This document shows positions 22,964-31,401 of a stretch of 45,681 nt of DNA, piece after piece. Made by a program: the position numbers and the translations under genes. The stretch is from NCBI RefSeq assembly GCF_005889725.1, contig NZ_VCKX01000073.1:1-45681 (forward strand). Reading direction: 5' to 3'. This DNA is from Nonomuraea zeae (GTDB lineage: Bacteria; Actinomycetota; Actinomycetes; Streptosporangiales; Streptosporangiaceae). The notes beneath the pieces were generated by a model. It had not been told where the DNA came from. It saw only the letters and a program-made list of their open reading frames with translations, and did no database searches. Every line of letters starts with the position of its first letter. The first letter of the stretch is position 1.

Positions 22964-23125
22964 GGCCTGCCGGAGCTGCGCCACAGCGCCAGACCAACCG
23001 AGATCGGCACCCGCCCCGCGCGGGTGCGGCACGACGGCCGGGGCCCGGCCGGTCACCATCAGCCGCCGGCCGGCGGGGGGAGCGGTGGAGTCGTCAGCCG
23101 CCGGCCGGCGGCATCGCCGCAGTGG
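22964..23125. repeat. Gap with hairpins and reiterated 3' end of the LacI gene
   Basis: The stretch downstream of the leftward LacI gene has the hairpin GCACCCG/CGGGTGC (23007-23013 with 23021-23027) and the palindrome GGCCGGG-G-CCCGGCC. Imperfect copies of the last codons and stop of that gene lie at 23059-23090 and 23094-23110; the genuine end is at 23126. Read leftward each copy ends in GGCGGCTGA. No gene is supported. Confidence 0.65.
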
Positions 23126-24136
23126 TCAGCCGCCCGGCGGCGGGGGAGCGGTGGAGCGGCGCTGGATCAGCTCTATCGGTCCCGCCAGCACCTCGGCCAC
23201 CGTGTCGTCCGGCTTCAGGCTGCCGAGCAGCGTCACCCCCCGCCGGCCCAGCTCGGCCAGCGGCATCCGCACCGTGGTCAGCGCCGGGAACAGGTAGCTG
23301 GCCAGGTCCAGATCGTGCACGGCGACGATCGAGACGTGCCGTGGGATCTCCAGCCCGGCCGCCCTGACGCCCTCCATGGCCCCGATCGCCGAGGCCACGT
23401 TCGCCACGAACACCGCCGTCGGCCGTTCGGGGCCGGCCAGCAGCCCGGCCATCGCCGCGGCGCCGCCCGCCGGGGTGTAGTCGGCCGCCACGATGGGCCC
23501 CTCCGGCAGCCCGGCCTCGTGCATCGCCGCCGAATATCCCGCCGACCTGCGGGCGGCCGTGTCGGCCCCGGCCGGGCCCGCGAGGTGGGCGATGCGCCGG
23601 TGGCCGAGGCGTACGAGGTGCTCCACCGCCAGCGCGGCGGCCCGCTCGTCGTCGAGTATGACGTAGCGCTTGACGCTCGTGCTGCGGTTGTTGAGCATGA
23701 GCCATGGCACGGCCGCCCGGTCGAGCTGCTCGACGAGCCCCGGGTCCTCCCTGGTCCCGGCCAGCAGCAGGCCGTCGATGCGGCCCTGCCCGAGCCGGTC
23801 CATGTACTCGCCGGCCCCCGCGCCCGTCGCGCTGCCGGTGACCAGCACGTAGCCCAGGGAGGCCGCCTCCGCCTCCGCGCCCTTGATGATCTCCGCGTAG
23901 ACGGGGTTGGCGAAGTCGGGGATGAACAGCCCGAACATGTGCGCGCGGGCCGTGCGCAGGCTGCGCGCGGCGACGTTGGGCCGGTAACCCAGCTCGTCGA
24001 TCGCCGCCAGCACCCGCTCGCGCGTCTCCTGCCGGATGTTGAGCGTGGGGTCCTTGTTGACGACGCGGGAGACGACGGCCCGGTCGACCCGGGCGAGCGC
24101 GGCGACGTCGGCGAGCGTCACCCTGGCGCGCTTCAT
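23126..24136 (-). CDS. LacI-family regulator closing the 11-gene catabolic operon
   Basis: A 336-aa repressor with helix-turn-helix VTLADVAALARVDRAVVSRVVN (6-27) and a LacI/GalR effector domain (MFGLFIPDFANPVYAEIIKGAE through LTTVRMPLAELGRRGV). Its ATG overlaps the oxidoreductase stop as ATGA. It is the only regulator inside the operon, so it is the prime candidate to bind the three TCAA-W-CG-W-TTGA palindromes at 26143, 30405 and 34464. The tail APPPPGG plus stop is reiterated downstream. The inducer should be the unknown substrate or an early intermediate. Confidence 0.92.
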   Translation of the reverse strand: MKRARVTLADVAALARVDRAVVSRVVNKDPTLNIRQETRERVLAAIDELGYRPNVAARSLRTARAHMFGLFIPDFANPVYAEIIKGAEAEAASLGYVLVTGSATGAGAGEYMDRLGQGRIDGLLLAGTREDPGLVEQLDRAAVPWLMLNNRSTSVKRYVILDDERAAALAVEHLVRLGHRRIAHLAGPAGADTAARRSAGYSAAMHEAGLPEGPIVAADYTPAGGAAAMAGLLAGPERPTAVFVANVASAIGAMEGVRAAGLEIPRHVSIVAVHDLDLASYLFPALTTVRMPLAELGRRGVTLLGSLKPDDTVAEVLAGPIELIQRRSTAPPPPGG

Positions 24137-25221
24137 GCCGGCGATCCCGGGCGCACGCTCTGACCGCTGTCCATCGACCGGTAGAGGGCGTCGAGCAGGC
24201 GCAGCGTGCCGAGGTTGTCCGCGCCGGAGGTCTCGGGCTCGCCGCCGTCCGCGATCGCCGCGAGCAGCGACCCCATCGGCCCCGCGACCGCGTCCGGCAG
24301 CCACCGCGTCGTCACCGGGTACGGCAGCCAGCCGTCGGTGGGCAGCACCCGGCTGTTGACGGCCAGGGTGTCGGGGCGGCCGTGCGGATAGTCGTACAGG
24401 AGGCCGAGCGTGCCCTTGATCGCGCCCTCCGTGCCGTCGATGCGGAAGGACGCCTCCTGGTCGTCCGTGCGGTTCTCGTGCGTGACGTGGACGAGCGCCC
24501 GCACGTCCCCCGGGTACACCAGCGTGCTCATCGTCCGGGTCTCGCCCTTGGCGGCCTGGCCCGGCGTGCGGCTGCCGGTGCAGAAGACGAGCTCCGGGTC
24601 GCCGAGTATCGAGCGGATCGCGTCCAGGTAGTGGATGGAGTGGTAGACGATCTCCAGCCGGTCGGTGGTGACGAGCCAGTCCCAGGCGCTCCAGTCGGTC
24701 AGGATGTTCACGGTGAACGTCATCGCCGTCGGCTCGCCGATCCAGCCCGCGCGCACCATGGCACGGGCGGCGGCGATGCCCTCGTCGAAGCGGAGCTGCT
24801 GGTTCACCGCGACCTTCAGCCCGCGGGCCGCCGCCAGCTCGACGATCCGCGCGCCGGTCGCCACGTCGGGCGCGAACGGCTTCTGGCACAGCAGGTGCTT
24901 GCCCGCCTCCAGCGCCGCCCTGGCGATGCCGGGCTGCGCCTCGGGCGCGACGGCGATGTCCACCACCGCGACCCGCTCGTCGGCCAGCAGCTCGCCGAGC
25001 GAGCCGTACGTCCCGGGCAGCCCGTGCCGGGCGGCCACCTCGGCGGCGCGGCCGGCGTCGAGGTCGTACAGGCCGCACACCTCCAGCCCGGCCTGCCGGT
25101 AGGCGGGCAGGTGGGCCACGTCCACGATGGCGCCCGCGCCGACGACGGCGATCGGCAGCCGGTGCCCGGCCGGGACGGACAGGTCCGCCGCGGCCGCGAT
25201 GGGCGCGAAAACGTCGATCAT
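24133..25221 (-). CDS. Gfo/Idh/MocA-family NAD(P)-dependent oxidoreductase
   Basis: A 362-aa sugar or polyol dehydrogenase-like enzyme. The Rossmann fold is visible as IAVVGAGAIVDVAHLPAY (24-41) and GLYDLD. The catalytic lysine sits in QKPF (Gln replaces the usual Glu of EKP), and the C-terminal alpha/beta domain contains the candidate catalytic HSIHYLDAIRSILG. Members oxidise or epimerise sugars, inositols and their derivatives. It begins 31 bp after the amidohydrolase stop and its own stop overlaps the regulator start. Its place next to a lactonase-like enzyme suggests it makes the lactone that enzyme opens (inference). Substrate unknown. Confidence 0.9.
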   Translation of the reverse strand: MIDVFAPIAAAADLSVPAGHRLPIAVVGAGAIVDVAHLPAYRQAGLEVCGLYDLDAGRAAEVAARHGLPGTYGSLGELLADERVAVVDIAVAPEAQPGIARAALEAGKHLLCQKPFAPDVATGARIVELAAARGLKVAVNQQLRFDEGIAAARAMVRAGWIGEPTAMTFTVNILTDWSAWDWLVTTDRLEIVYHSIHYLDAIRSILGDPELVFCTGSRTPGQAAKGETRTMSTLVYPGDVRALVHVTHENRTDDQEASFRIDGTEGAIKGTLGLLYDYPHGRPDTLAVNSRVLPTDGWLPYPVTTRWLPDAVAGPMGSLLAAIADGGEPETSGADNLGTLRLLDALYRSMDSGQSVRPGSPA

Positions 25222-25252
25222 GATCTGATCTCCTGGATGGCGGGCGGGCGGG

Positions 25253-26125
25253 TCACGAGGTCTCCTGGATGCGGTAGAAGCGGGTCGCGGTGCCGCCGAG
25301 CACGGCCGCCCGGCCGGCGTCGGAGAGCCCGGCCAGCGCCACGCCCGTCTCCCGCCACACCTTCGCGTAGTCGCCGGCCAGCAGGGCCACCGGCCAGTCG
25401 CTGCCGAACATCAGCCGGTCGGGCCCGAACACCTCGATCGCGTGCTCCACGTAGGGCCGCAGGTCCGCGCCGGTCCACGTCTCCGTGCCGGCCCCTGTGC
25501 CGGCCCCTGTGACGGCGGCCGTGTTGAGTCCCGACACCTTCGCGTAGACGCCGGGGCACTCGGCCGCGCGGGCGAGCAGCGACGCCCAGGGCTCCCAGCC
25601 CTTCTCCGCGATCGGCGGCTTGGCGAGGTGGTCGATCACCATCCGCAGGCCCGGCACCCGCTCGGCCAGCACCGGCACGTGCTCCAGGTGCCGGGGCAGC
25701 ACCGCGACCACGTCGAACGGCAGCCCGGCGGCCGCCAGCAGCCCGAGCCCCTCGATCACCGAGTCCCGCACCACCCAGTCGGGGTCGGGCTCGTCGTGGA
25801 TCAGGTGCCGGACCCCGGCGAAGCGGGGATGGCGCCGGTAGCGCTCCAGCGCGGCGGCCGCCTCGTCCGGCCGGTCCAGCGGCACCCAGCCCACGACCGC
25901 GCCGATGAACGGGTGGGCGTCGGCCTGCGCGAGCATGGCGTCGGTGTCGGCGTAGGAGTCCATCGACTGCACCAGGACCGTGCGGTCCACCCCCGCCGCC
26001 GCGAGCTGGGGGATCAGCTCGGCGGGCTCGAACGTCCGGTGGATCGGCCCGGCCTCGGGCGTCAGCCAGGGGTAGGACCCCGTCTCCAGGTTCCAGAAGT
26101 GCTGGTGGGCGTCGACGACGGGCAT
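25253..26125 (-). CDS. Amidohydrolase-family lactonase-like protein (COG3618 type)
   Basis: A 290-aa metal-dependent TIM-barrel hydrolase of the amidohydrolase-2 group that includes L-fuconolactonase and related sugar lactonases. It shows VDAHQHFWN (4-12, metal-binding His pair), VRHLIHDEPDPDW, RMVIDHLAKPP with a metal-ligand His, and MFGSDWPV with the catalytic Asp. ATG 26125 has GGAGG with a 5-nt spacer. An internal TGAGTGAGTE stretch is a small repeat in a loop. It heads a second transcription block, with a consensus promoter at 26191-26163 and an operator at 26143-26154. Lactone hydrolysis is inferred from family and neighbours. Confidence 0.88.
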   Translation of the reverse strand: MPVVDAHQHFWNLETGSYPWLTPEAGPIHRTFEPAELIPQLAAAGVDRTVLVQSMDSYADTDAMLAQADAHPFIGAVVGWVPLDRPDEAAAALERYRRHPRFAGVRHLIHDEPDPDWVVRDSVIEGLGLLAAAGLPFDVVAVLPRHLEHVPVLAERVPGLRMVIDHLAKPPIAEKGWEPWASLLARAAECPGVYAKVSGLNTAAVTGAGTGAGTETWTGADLRPYVEHAIEVFGPDRLMFGSDWPVALLAGDYAKVWRETGVALAGLSDAGRAAVLGGTATRFYRIQETS

Positions 26126-26142
26126 CGGGCCTCCTCCCATGA

Positions 26143-26154
26143 TCAATCGATTGA
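26143..26154. promoter_or_regulatory. Operator TCAATCGATTGA before the amidohydrolase
   Basis: A perfect 12-bp palindrome with central CpG, placed immediately after the predicted transcription start (near 26156) and 17 bp before the ATG. It matches sites at 30405-30416 and 34464-34475 at all but the two W positions. Confidence 0.8.
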
Positions 26155-26162
26155 GCGTGCAC

Positions 26163-26191
26163 AACGTAGAGCTACCCGGCGGAGGTGTCAA
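26163..26191 (-). promoter_or_regulatory. Internal operon promoter inside the end of the VOC gene
   Basis: Leftward -35 TTGACA (26191-26186), exact 17-bp spacer, -10 TACGTT (26168-26163). The -35 overlaps the last codons of the upstream gene, so amidohydrolase, oxidoreductase and LacI can be transcribed separately from the rest. Confidence 0.7.
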
Positions 26192-26651
26192 AGGCGCGCG
26201 CGGGCGGCTGCACCAGCTCCAGGGTGATCTCGTCGGGGTCGAGGAAGTAGCAGGCGTACCCGCCCTTGTTCACGCCCGCCGTGATCTCGCCCGGCGGGTT
26301 GACGAAGCGGACCCCGGCCGCCGACAGGCGGGCGTGCTCGGCGCGGGCGTCCTCGACGGTGAGCGCCAGGTGCGCCGCCCCCGGCAGGTGGCGGGCCGGG
26401 TCGCGGGGCTCGCCCCTCGGCCGTACGTACTCGACCAGCTCCAGGTCGTGCGTGGACAGGCCGCGCGGCTGGCCGGGCACGGCGAGCTGGGCGACGCGCA
26501 GGACGGCGTCGGGGTAGCCGACGAGCCTGCGGGTGTAGTCGTTGTCCTGCTCCTGCCGGTGCACCAGGGTGAACCCGAGCAGGCCGTGGTAGAAGTCCAC
26601 GGACCTGTCGAGGTCGGCGACGGTGAAGGAGAAGTGCCAGACGCCTCTCAT
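26172..26651 (-). CDS. VOC-superfamily metalloenzyme (glyoxalase/epimerase/dioxygenase fold)
   Basis: A 159-aa protein with two beta-alpha-beta-beta-beta modules. Candidate metal ligands are His6 (VWHFSFTV), an acidic residue at 71 or 74 (LELVEY), His94 (GAAHLALTV) and Glu145 (ITLELVQ), an arrangement seen in glyoxalases, epimerases and extradiol-type enzymes. Which reaction applies cannot be read off. ATG 26651 overlaps the permease stop (ATGA). Its position between the transporter and the lactonase suggests an isomerising or ring-modifying step in the same pathway (inference). Confidence 0.87.
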   Translation of the reverse strand: MRGVWHFSFTVADLDRSVDFYHGLLGFTLVHRQEQDNDYTRRLVGYPDAVLRVAQLAVPGQPRGLSTHDLELVEYVRPRGEPRDPARHLPGAAHLALTVEDARAEHARLSAAGVRFVNPPGEITAGVNKGGYACYFLDPDEITLELVQPPARAFDTSAG

Positions 26652-27889
26652 CGCAATGACTCCTGCCTGATGCCGGCCGGCGGTCCGGCCGGCTGGGGTG
26701 GTGAGGACCGGGGCTCGCGGATCCGGCGGACCTGCCGGGCGCGCCCGGCCACCGTGTAGATGGCGGCGGCCACGACGACGACCGTGCCCACGATGACGCC
26801 CTGGTAGTTGGCTCCCAGGTTCAGCACGTTGAAGCCGTTGTCCAGGGTGAACAGGATGAGCGCCCCGACCACCGACTTCAGCACGCTGCCCAGGCCGCCG
26901 AACAGCGAGGTGCCGCCGAGGATGGCCGCGGCCAGCACGGTCAGCTCGGTGCCCTGCAGGCCCGTCGGGTTGATGGCGAGGAGCTTGGCGGCGAACAGCA
27001 CGCCGACGAAGCCGGAGCCGAGCCCGTTCAGGACGAACGCGCCGATCTTGTAGCGGTTGACGTTGATCCCGGACAGGCGCGCGGCCTCGGCGTTCGCGCC
27101 GACCGCGTACAGGCGGCGGCCGATCACGGTGTAGCGCAGCACCGCCCAGGTGATCGCGGCGATCACGATCAGATAGTACGTCGGCTTGCTCAGGCGCAGA
27201 TCGAACCCGAGCACCGGGTCGAGCACGAGGGCGACGGCACCGGCGGCGGCGGTGACGATCCCCGCGACCGGCCGGCCGCCCGACCGGCGGGCCAGCAGTG
27301 CCATGACCGCCCCGGCGACGACGGCCGCCGCGCCGAGCAGGGCCGGGAGGTGCGGAACCGTCCAGTAACCGGCCTGCAGGGCGATCAGCGACTGCTGGGC
27401 CTCGGGGTCCTCGGCGGTGATCGTCCGGCCGTCGGTCAGGATGAGCACCAGCCCGCGCACCGCCGTCATGGTGCCCAGCGTCACGATGAAGGCGTTGATG
27501 CCGACCAGCTGCACGATCAGCCCGTTCACCGCCCCGCACACCAGCCCCGCGCCGAGCGCGATCGCCATCGCGACCGGCAGCCCGAGCGGCGCGACCAGGC
27601 TGAGCACGGTCGCGGCCGAGAACGCGGCGACGGAGGCCACGGACAGGTCGAAGTTCCCGCTGATCAGCACGACCGTGGTGAAGACGGCGAGGATCGCGAT
27701 CAGCGACGACTGGTCGAGGATGTTGATGACGTTCGTCGCCGACAGGTAGGGCGGGCGGCCGAGCTGGGCGGACAGCAGGGTCAGGACGGCGACGATCAGC
27801 AGCAGCGCGTAGACCACGCCCGCGTTGCCCGGCCTGAGTGCCGCCGCCAGGCGGGAGCGTCCCGCCCCCGTGCCGGATTCACGCGGCAT
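26648..27889 (-). CDS. Sugar ABC transporter permease, RbsC type (CUT2)
   Basis: A 413-aa multi-spanning membrane protein of the ribose/xylose permease family. Typical stretches are ILAVFTTVVLISGNFDLSVAS, INAFIVTLGTMTAVRGL, YTVIGRRLYAVGANAEAARLSGINV (the cytoplasmic loop that meets the ATPase) and LAAAILGGTSLFGGLGSV. About ten hydrophobic segments are present; an extra pair around VVAGAVMALLARRSGG...VTAAAGAVALVLD lengthens it, as in XylH-like permeases. Its start overlaps the ATPase end by 11 bp. It forms the channel for the unknown substrate. Confidence 0.93.
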   Translation of the reverse strand: MPRESGTGAGRSRLAAALRPGNAGVVYALLLIVAVLTLLSAQLGRPPYLSATNVINILDQSSLIAILAVFTTVVLISGNFDLSVASVAAFSAATVLSLVAPLGLPVAMAIALGAGLVCGAVNGLIVQLVGINAFIVTLGTMTAVRGLVLILTDGRTITAEDPEAQQSLIALQAGYWTVPHLPALLGAAAVVAGAVMALLARRSGGRPVAGIVTAAAGAVALVLDPVLGFDLRLSKPTYYLIVIAAITWAVLRYTVIGRRLYAVGANAEAARLSGINVNRYKIGAFVLNGLGSGFVGVLFAAKLLAINPTGLQGTELTVLAAAILGGTSLFGGLGSVLKSVVGALILFTLDNGFNVLNLGANYQGVIVGTVVVVAAAIYTVAGRARQVRRIREPRSSPPQPAGPPAGIRQESLR

Positions 27890-29396
27890 CGCGGGCGCCT
27901 CCCTCGCCGAATCCGTTCGCCAGCATCAGCAACTCCTCCTCGGAGGTCTCGTGCGCCGCCCGTTCGGCGACGATCCGGCCCTCGCGCACGACCAGCACCC
28001 TGGTCGCCACGGCGAGGATCTCCTCGAACTCGCTGCTCGCCACGAGCACCGCGCCGCCGCCGGCGGCGAACGCGCGGACGAGCTCGAGGATGTCGGCCTT
28101 GGCCCCGACGTCCACGCCCGCGGTGGGCTCGTCGAGCAGGAACACCCGCGCGCCGCCGTACAGCCACTTGCCGAAGACGACCTTCTGCGCGTTCCCGCCG
28201 GACAGCTCGCCCGGCAGCGCGCCCGGACCCGGGCAGACGATGCCGAGATCGGCGATGGCCCGCACGGCCCGCTCGGTCTCGGCGGGCTCGCGCGGCAGCG
28301 CCCGTCCGGACGACAGCGCCGGCAGGTGCGGCAGCGAGATGTTCTTCCAGATCGGGAACGTGCCGACCAGGCCCTGGGCGCCCCGGTCCTCGGGGACGAG
28401 CGCCATGCCGGCCGCGACCGCGGCCCGCGGGGTGCGGCGTAGCGGGCGGCCCTCGACCAGCACCTCGCCGCGCGCCCGCGGGTCGGCCCCGTAGACGGCG
28501 TGCAGCAGCTCCGAGCGCCCCGAGCCGAGCAGCCCGGCGATCCCGATCACCTCGCCCGCCCTGGCCTCGAACGACACCTCGCGCACGCCCGCCGGCGAGC
28601 TCAGCCCGCGCACCGACAGCAGCACGCGGGCGTCGTCCGCGAGGGGCGCGGCGGCCTTGCGCTCGACGGCCAGCAGGTCGCGGCCCACGATCGCCTGGAC
28701 CAGCCGGTCCTCGTCGTAGCCCGCGGTCTCGCCCTCCTCCACCACCGTGCCGTCGCGCAGCACGGTGATCCGGTCGGTCAGCGAGAGCACCTCGTCGAGG
28801 AAGTGCGACACGTACAGGAAGGCCGTGCCCTGCGCGGACAGCCGGCGCACCACGTCGAAGACCACCTGCCGCTCGCCCTCGGCCAGCGAGGCGGTCGGCT
28901 CGTCCATCACGACCAGCTCCGCGCCCGTGGCCAGGGCCTGCAGGATCGCCACCATCTGCCGCTCGCCGATGGCCAGCCCGGACACCTCCGCGTCGGGGTC
29001 GATGGCGTAGCCGACCCGTTCGAGCAGCCGCGCGAACTCCGCGCGCCTGGCCCGCGGCAGCCGCCAGGGGCCGCGTGCGCCGAGGAACACGTTCTCCAGC
29101 ACGCTCAGCGTGGGCGCGAGCGGCACGTGCTGCATGATCGTCGCCACGCCGGCCTTCCTGGCCGCGCCGGGCGCGCGCCAGACGACCTCTTCGCCTTTCC
29201 AGCGCACCACGCCGGAGGTCGGCTCGTGGGCGCCGGCGATGACCTTGATCATCGTGGACTTGCCCGCGCCGTTCGCCCCGACCAGGCCGTGCACGCTGCC
29301 CGGATGGACGGTGAGCCGGGCCGCGCGCAGCGCGACCGTGCCGTTCGGGAACGACTTGCCGATGCCCTCCATGGACAGCAGCGGCGGCCCTACCAT
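27879..29396 (-). CDS. Sugar ABC transporter ATPase with two nucleotide-binding domains, RbsA type
   Basis: A 505-aa cytoplasmic ATPase. Domain 1 has Walker A GANGAGKST, signature-like LAIGERQ and Walker B LVVMDEPTASL. Domain 2 has a degenerate Walker A (GLLGSGRSE), signature LSGGNAQK and Walker B FLLDEPTAGVD. This asymmetry is normal for CUT2 transporters. ATG 29396 overlaps the end of the binding-protein gene by 7 bp. Together with the adjacent binding protein and permease it makes a complete importer, unlike the galactan system that lacks an ATPase. Confidence 0.94.
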   Translation of the reverse strand: MVGPPLLSMEGIGKSFPNGTVALRAARLTVHPGSVHGLVGANGAGKSTMIKVIAGAHEPTSGVVRWKGEEVVWRAPGAARKAGVATIMQHVPLAPTLSVLENVFLGARGPWRLPRARRAEFARLLERVGYAIDPDAEVSGLAIGERQMVAILQALATGAELVVMDEPTASLAEGERQVVFDVVRRLSAQGTAFLYVSHFLDEVLSLTDRITVLRDGTVVEEGETAGYDEDRLVQAIVGRDLLAVERKAAAPLADDARVLLSVRGLSSPAGVREVSFEARAGEVIGIAGLLGSGRSELLHAVYGADPRARGEVLVEGRPLRRTPRAAVAAGMALVPEDRGAQGLVGTFPIWKNISLPHLPALSSGRALPREPAETERAVRAIADLGIVCPGPGALPGELSGGNAQKVVFGKWLYGGARVFLLDEPTAGVDVGAKADILELVRAFAAGGGAVLVASSEFEEILAVATRVLVVREGRIVAERAAHETSEEELLMLANGFGEGGARDAA

Positions 29397-30388
29397 TGCG
29401 GCGTGCAATCGGCGAGGTTGTCCTTGGTGATCGCCGGGGTGTCGTAGGTCACGAAGGCCGCGTCCTGCTTCTGCTCGCCGGTCAGGTGCCGGTAGAGCGT
29501 GTCCAGCGCCAGCTTGCCGAGGTCCTCGGGCTTGTAGCAGACGGTGCCGGAGATCGCGCCCGACTTGACCGCGTCGATGCCGAGCTTGCTGCCGCCGATG
29601 CCGACGATCTTGGCCTTCGACCCGGCCGCCGTGACGGCCTTGGCGCAGCCCACGGCCATGTCGTCGGACTGGGCGTAGAAGAGCTGGGTGCCGGGGCTGG
29701 AGGAGAGCATGTTCTGGCAGGCCGACTGGGCCTTGTCCTGCACCCAGTCGCCCGGCTGGCGGGCCACGACCTCGTACGTCGCGCCCTTGGCCGCGGCCGC
29801 CTTCGGGAACTCCTGGAAGCGGTTGACCACCTCCGCGAACCCGGCCGCGCCCTCCACGATCGCGAGCTTGCCGCCGCCCGGCACGACGGAGGCGGCGATC
29901 TCGCCCGCCTTGCCGCCCGCGGCGTACTCGTCCTGGGTGACCAGCGCCACCAGGCCGGGGTAGACGTCCTTGAGCTGCCGCGTCTTGGGGTCGCCGACCT
30001 GGGAGGCGACGGCCACGGTCGGCACGCCCGAGGCCTTGAGCCGGTCGGCCAGACCCTGCGCCACGCCCGAGTCGACGGGCAGCATGAGCACGCCGTCGGG
30101 CTGCTGGGCGATGAGGTCCTGGATGTCGTTGCTCTGCTTGTCCGCCTTGCCCTGCGCGTCGAGCTCGACGATCCGCACGCCGAGCTTGGCCGCCTCCTCC
30201 TTGATGCCCTTGCCGATGGCGGCGGGGAACGGGAAGCTCAGGCCGAGGTTCGAGACCCCGACGGTGTATTCCTTCTTGCCGTCGCCGGACGAGCCCGTGC
30301 CCGTGCCTGTGCCCGTGCCCGTGGACGATGAGCCGCAGGCCGTCGCGCCGGCGAGGAGGGCGGCGGCGACGAGGATTGCCTTCTTCAT
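29390..30388 (-). CDS. Sugar-binding lipoprotein, RbsB type
   Basis: A 332-aa extracellular binding protein. MKKAILVAAALLAGATAC is a lipoprotein signal with Cys18 lipidated. A linker GSSSTGTGTGTGTG follows, encoded by a run of GGCACG hexamers that can slip in frame. The mature domain shows VGVSNLGLSFPFPAAIGKGI, LIAQQPDGVLMLPVD and YAQSDDMAVGCAKAV, the periplasmic-binding-protein-4 pattern. ATG 30388 follows CAGGAGAACC. The 38-bp gap before it holds the operator at 30405-30416, so this gene can be controlled independently of the enzymes upstream. Confidence 0.93.
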   Translation of the reverse strand: MKKAILVAAALLAGATACGSSSTGTGTGTGTGSSGDGKKEYTVGVSNLGLSFPFPAAIGKGIKEEAAKLGVRIVELDAQGKADKQSNDIQDLIAQQPDGVLMLPVDSGVAQGLADRLKASGVPTVAVASQVGDPKTRQLKDVYPGLVALVTQDEYAAGGKAGEIAASVVPGGGKLAIVEGAAGFAEVVNRFQEFPKAAAAKGATYEVVARQPGDWVQDKAQSACQNMLSSSPGTQLFYAQSDDMAVGCAKAVTAAGSKAKIVGIGGSKLGIDAVKSGAISGTVCYKPEDLGKLALDTLYRHLTGEQKQDAAFVTYDTPAITKDNLADCTPQW

Positions 30389-30404
30389 GGTTCTCCTGCT
30401 GGAG

Positions 30405-30416
30405 TCAATCGTTTGA
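30405..30416. promoter_or_regulatory. Operator TCAATCGTTTGA before the binding-protein gene
   Basis: Near-palindrome extended to GTCAATCGTTTGAC at 30404-30417, in the 38-bp gap between the E1 beta stop and the binding-protein ATG. No equally clear promoter is visible here; a start inside the end of the E1 beta gene is possible. Confidence 0.75.
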
Positions 30417-30426
30417 CTAATGGGTG

Positions 30427-31401
30427 TCAGCCCTTGATCAGGGCCCGTACATCCCCCGTGATGCGCTCGGCGTCAGGCACCAGGGCCTGCGCCAGGACCT
30501 GCGCGGCCGGCATCCGCACGTCGGGCGTGCCGATCCGGATCGGCGGCGCGAGCAGCGGCACCCCCGCCCCCGCGACGCGGGCGACGACCTCCGCGCCGAA
30601 GCCGCCGGTGACGTTCGCCTCGTGGACGACCGCCAGCCTGCCGGTGCGGCGGGCGCTGTCCACGACCGCCTCGGTGTCGAACGGGTTGAGCCACGGCGTC
30701 TCCAGCACCTCGGCCTCGATCCCGTCCAGCGCCAGGGCCCCGGCCGCCGCCAGCACCCGCTCCGTCATCGCGCCCCAGGTGACGATCGTGACGTCGGAGC
30801 CGGCGCGGCGGGTGCGCGCCGCGCCCATCGGCTTGGCCGGGCCGCCGGTGGTGACCGGCTCCTTCCGGCCGAAGTACAGCGTCCGGTTCTCGATCACCAG
30901 CACCGGATCGTCGCAGTGCACCGCGGTGACCAGCAGGTCGTAGGCGTCCTGCGGGGTGCTCGGCATGCACACGCGCAGGCCCGGCACGTGCAGGAACAGC
31001 GCCTCCAGGCACTGCGAGTGCTGCGCGCAGGCCCCCGGCGCGTTGCCCTGCTGGGTGCGGATCGTCAGCGGCGCCCGCAGCCGGCCGCCCGACACGTAAC
31101 GCACGTTGGCCGCCTGGTTGACGATCTGGTCGAGCGCCACGAGGGAGAAGTCGGCCCACATGATCTCGACGATCGGGCGGCGGCCCATCATGGCCGCGCC
31201 CACCGCGCTGCCCAGGATCGCCGACTCGCTGATCGGGGTGTCGAACGCGCGCTCGCCGTACTGCTTGCGCAGCCCTCTGGTCACGCCGAAGACGCCGCCG
31301 GGCACGCCGACGTCCTCGCCGTACACCAGGGTCTCCGGCAGCTCTTCCATGAGCCGGTGCAGCGCGGCGTTCACGGCCTCGCCGTAGGACAGGTCAGGCA
31401 T
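30427..31401 (-). CDS. TPP-dependent 2-oxo acid/acetoin-type dehydrogenase E1, beta subunit
   Basis: A 324-aa E1 beta subunit resembling PdhB/AcoB. YGEAVNAALHRLMEE, VYGEDVGVPGGVFGVTRGL, RAFDTPISESAILGSAVGAAMMG and IVEIMWADFSLVALDQIVNQAA are highly typical; the last includes the Glu that activates TPP. AQHSQCLEALFLHVPGL follows, and HEANVTGGFGAEVV is in the C-terminal domain. It works with the alpha subunit, with which it overlaps by 8 bp. Neither the lipoyl transferase (E2) nor E3 is in the window. The acceptor could be an E2 encoded elsewhere, or the pair might act without one. Confidence 0.92.
   Translation of the reverse strand: MPDLSYGEAVNAALHRLMEELPETLVYGEDVGVPGGVFGVTRGLRKQYGERAFDTPISESAILGSAVGAAMMGRRPIVEIMWADFSLVALDQIVNQAANVRYVSGGRLRAPLTIRTQQGNAPGACAQHSQCLEALFLHVPGLRVCMPSTPQDAYDLLVTAVHCDDPVLVIENRTLYFGRKEPVTTGGPAKPMGAARTRRAGSDVTIVTWGAMTERVLAAAGALALDGIEAEVLETPWLNPFDTEAVVDSARRTGRLAVVHEANVTGGFGAEVVARVAGAGVPLLAPPIRIGTPDVRMPAAQVLAQALVPDAERITGDVRALIKG

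Noticed and set aside
22724..24163. Plus-strand open frame downstream of the orphan rightward promoter
   Set aside because: It is the antisense of the LacI gene and of GC-rich repeats; there is no start signal near the promoter and no recognisable product.
27350..28768. Large plus-strand open frames opposite the RbsA/RbsC genes (and similar ones elsewhere, such as 18519-20501)
   Set aside because: They are antisense shadows produced by high third-position GC. The minus-strand proteins carry complete Walker and permease motifs.
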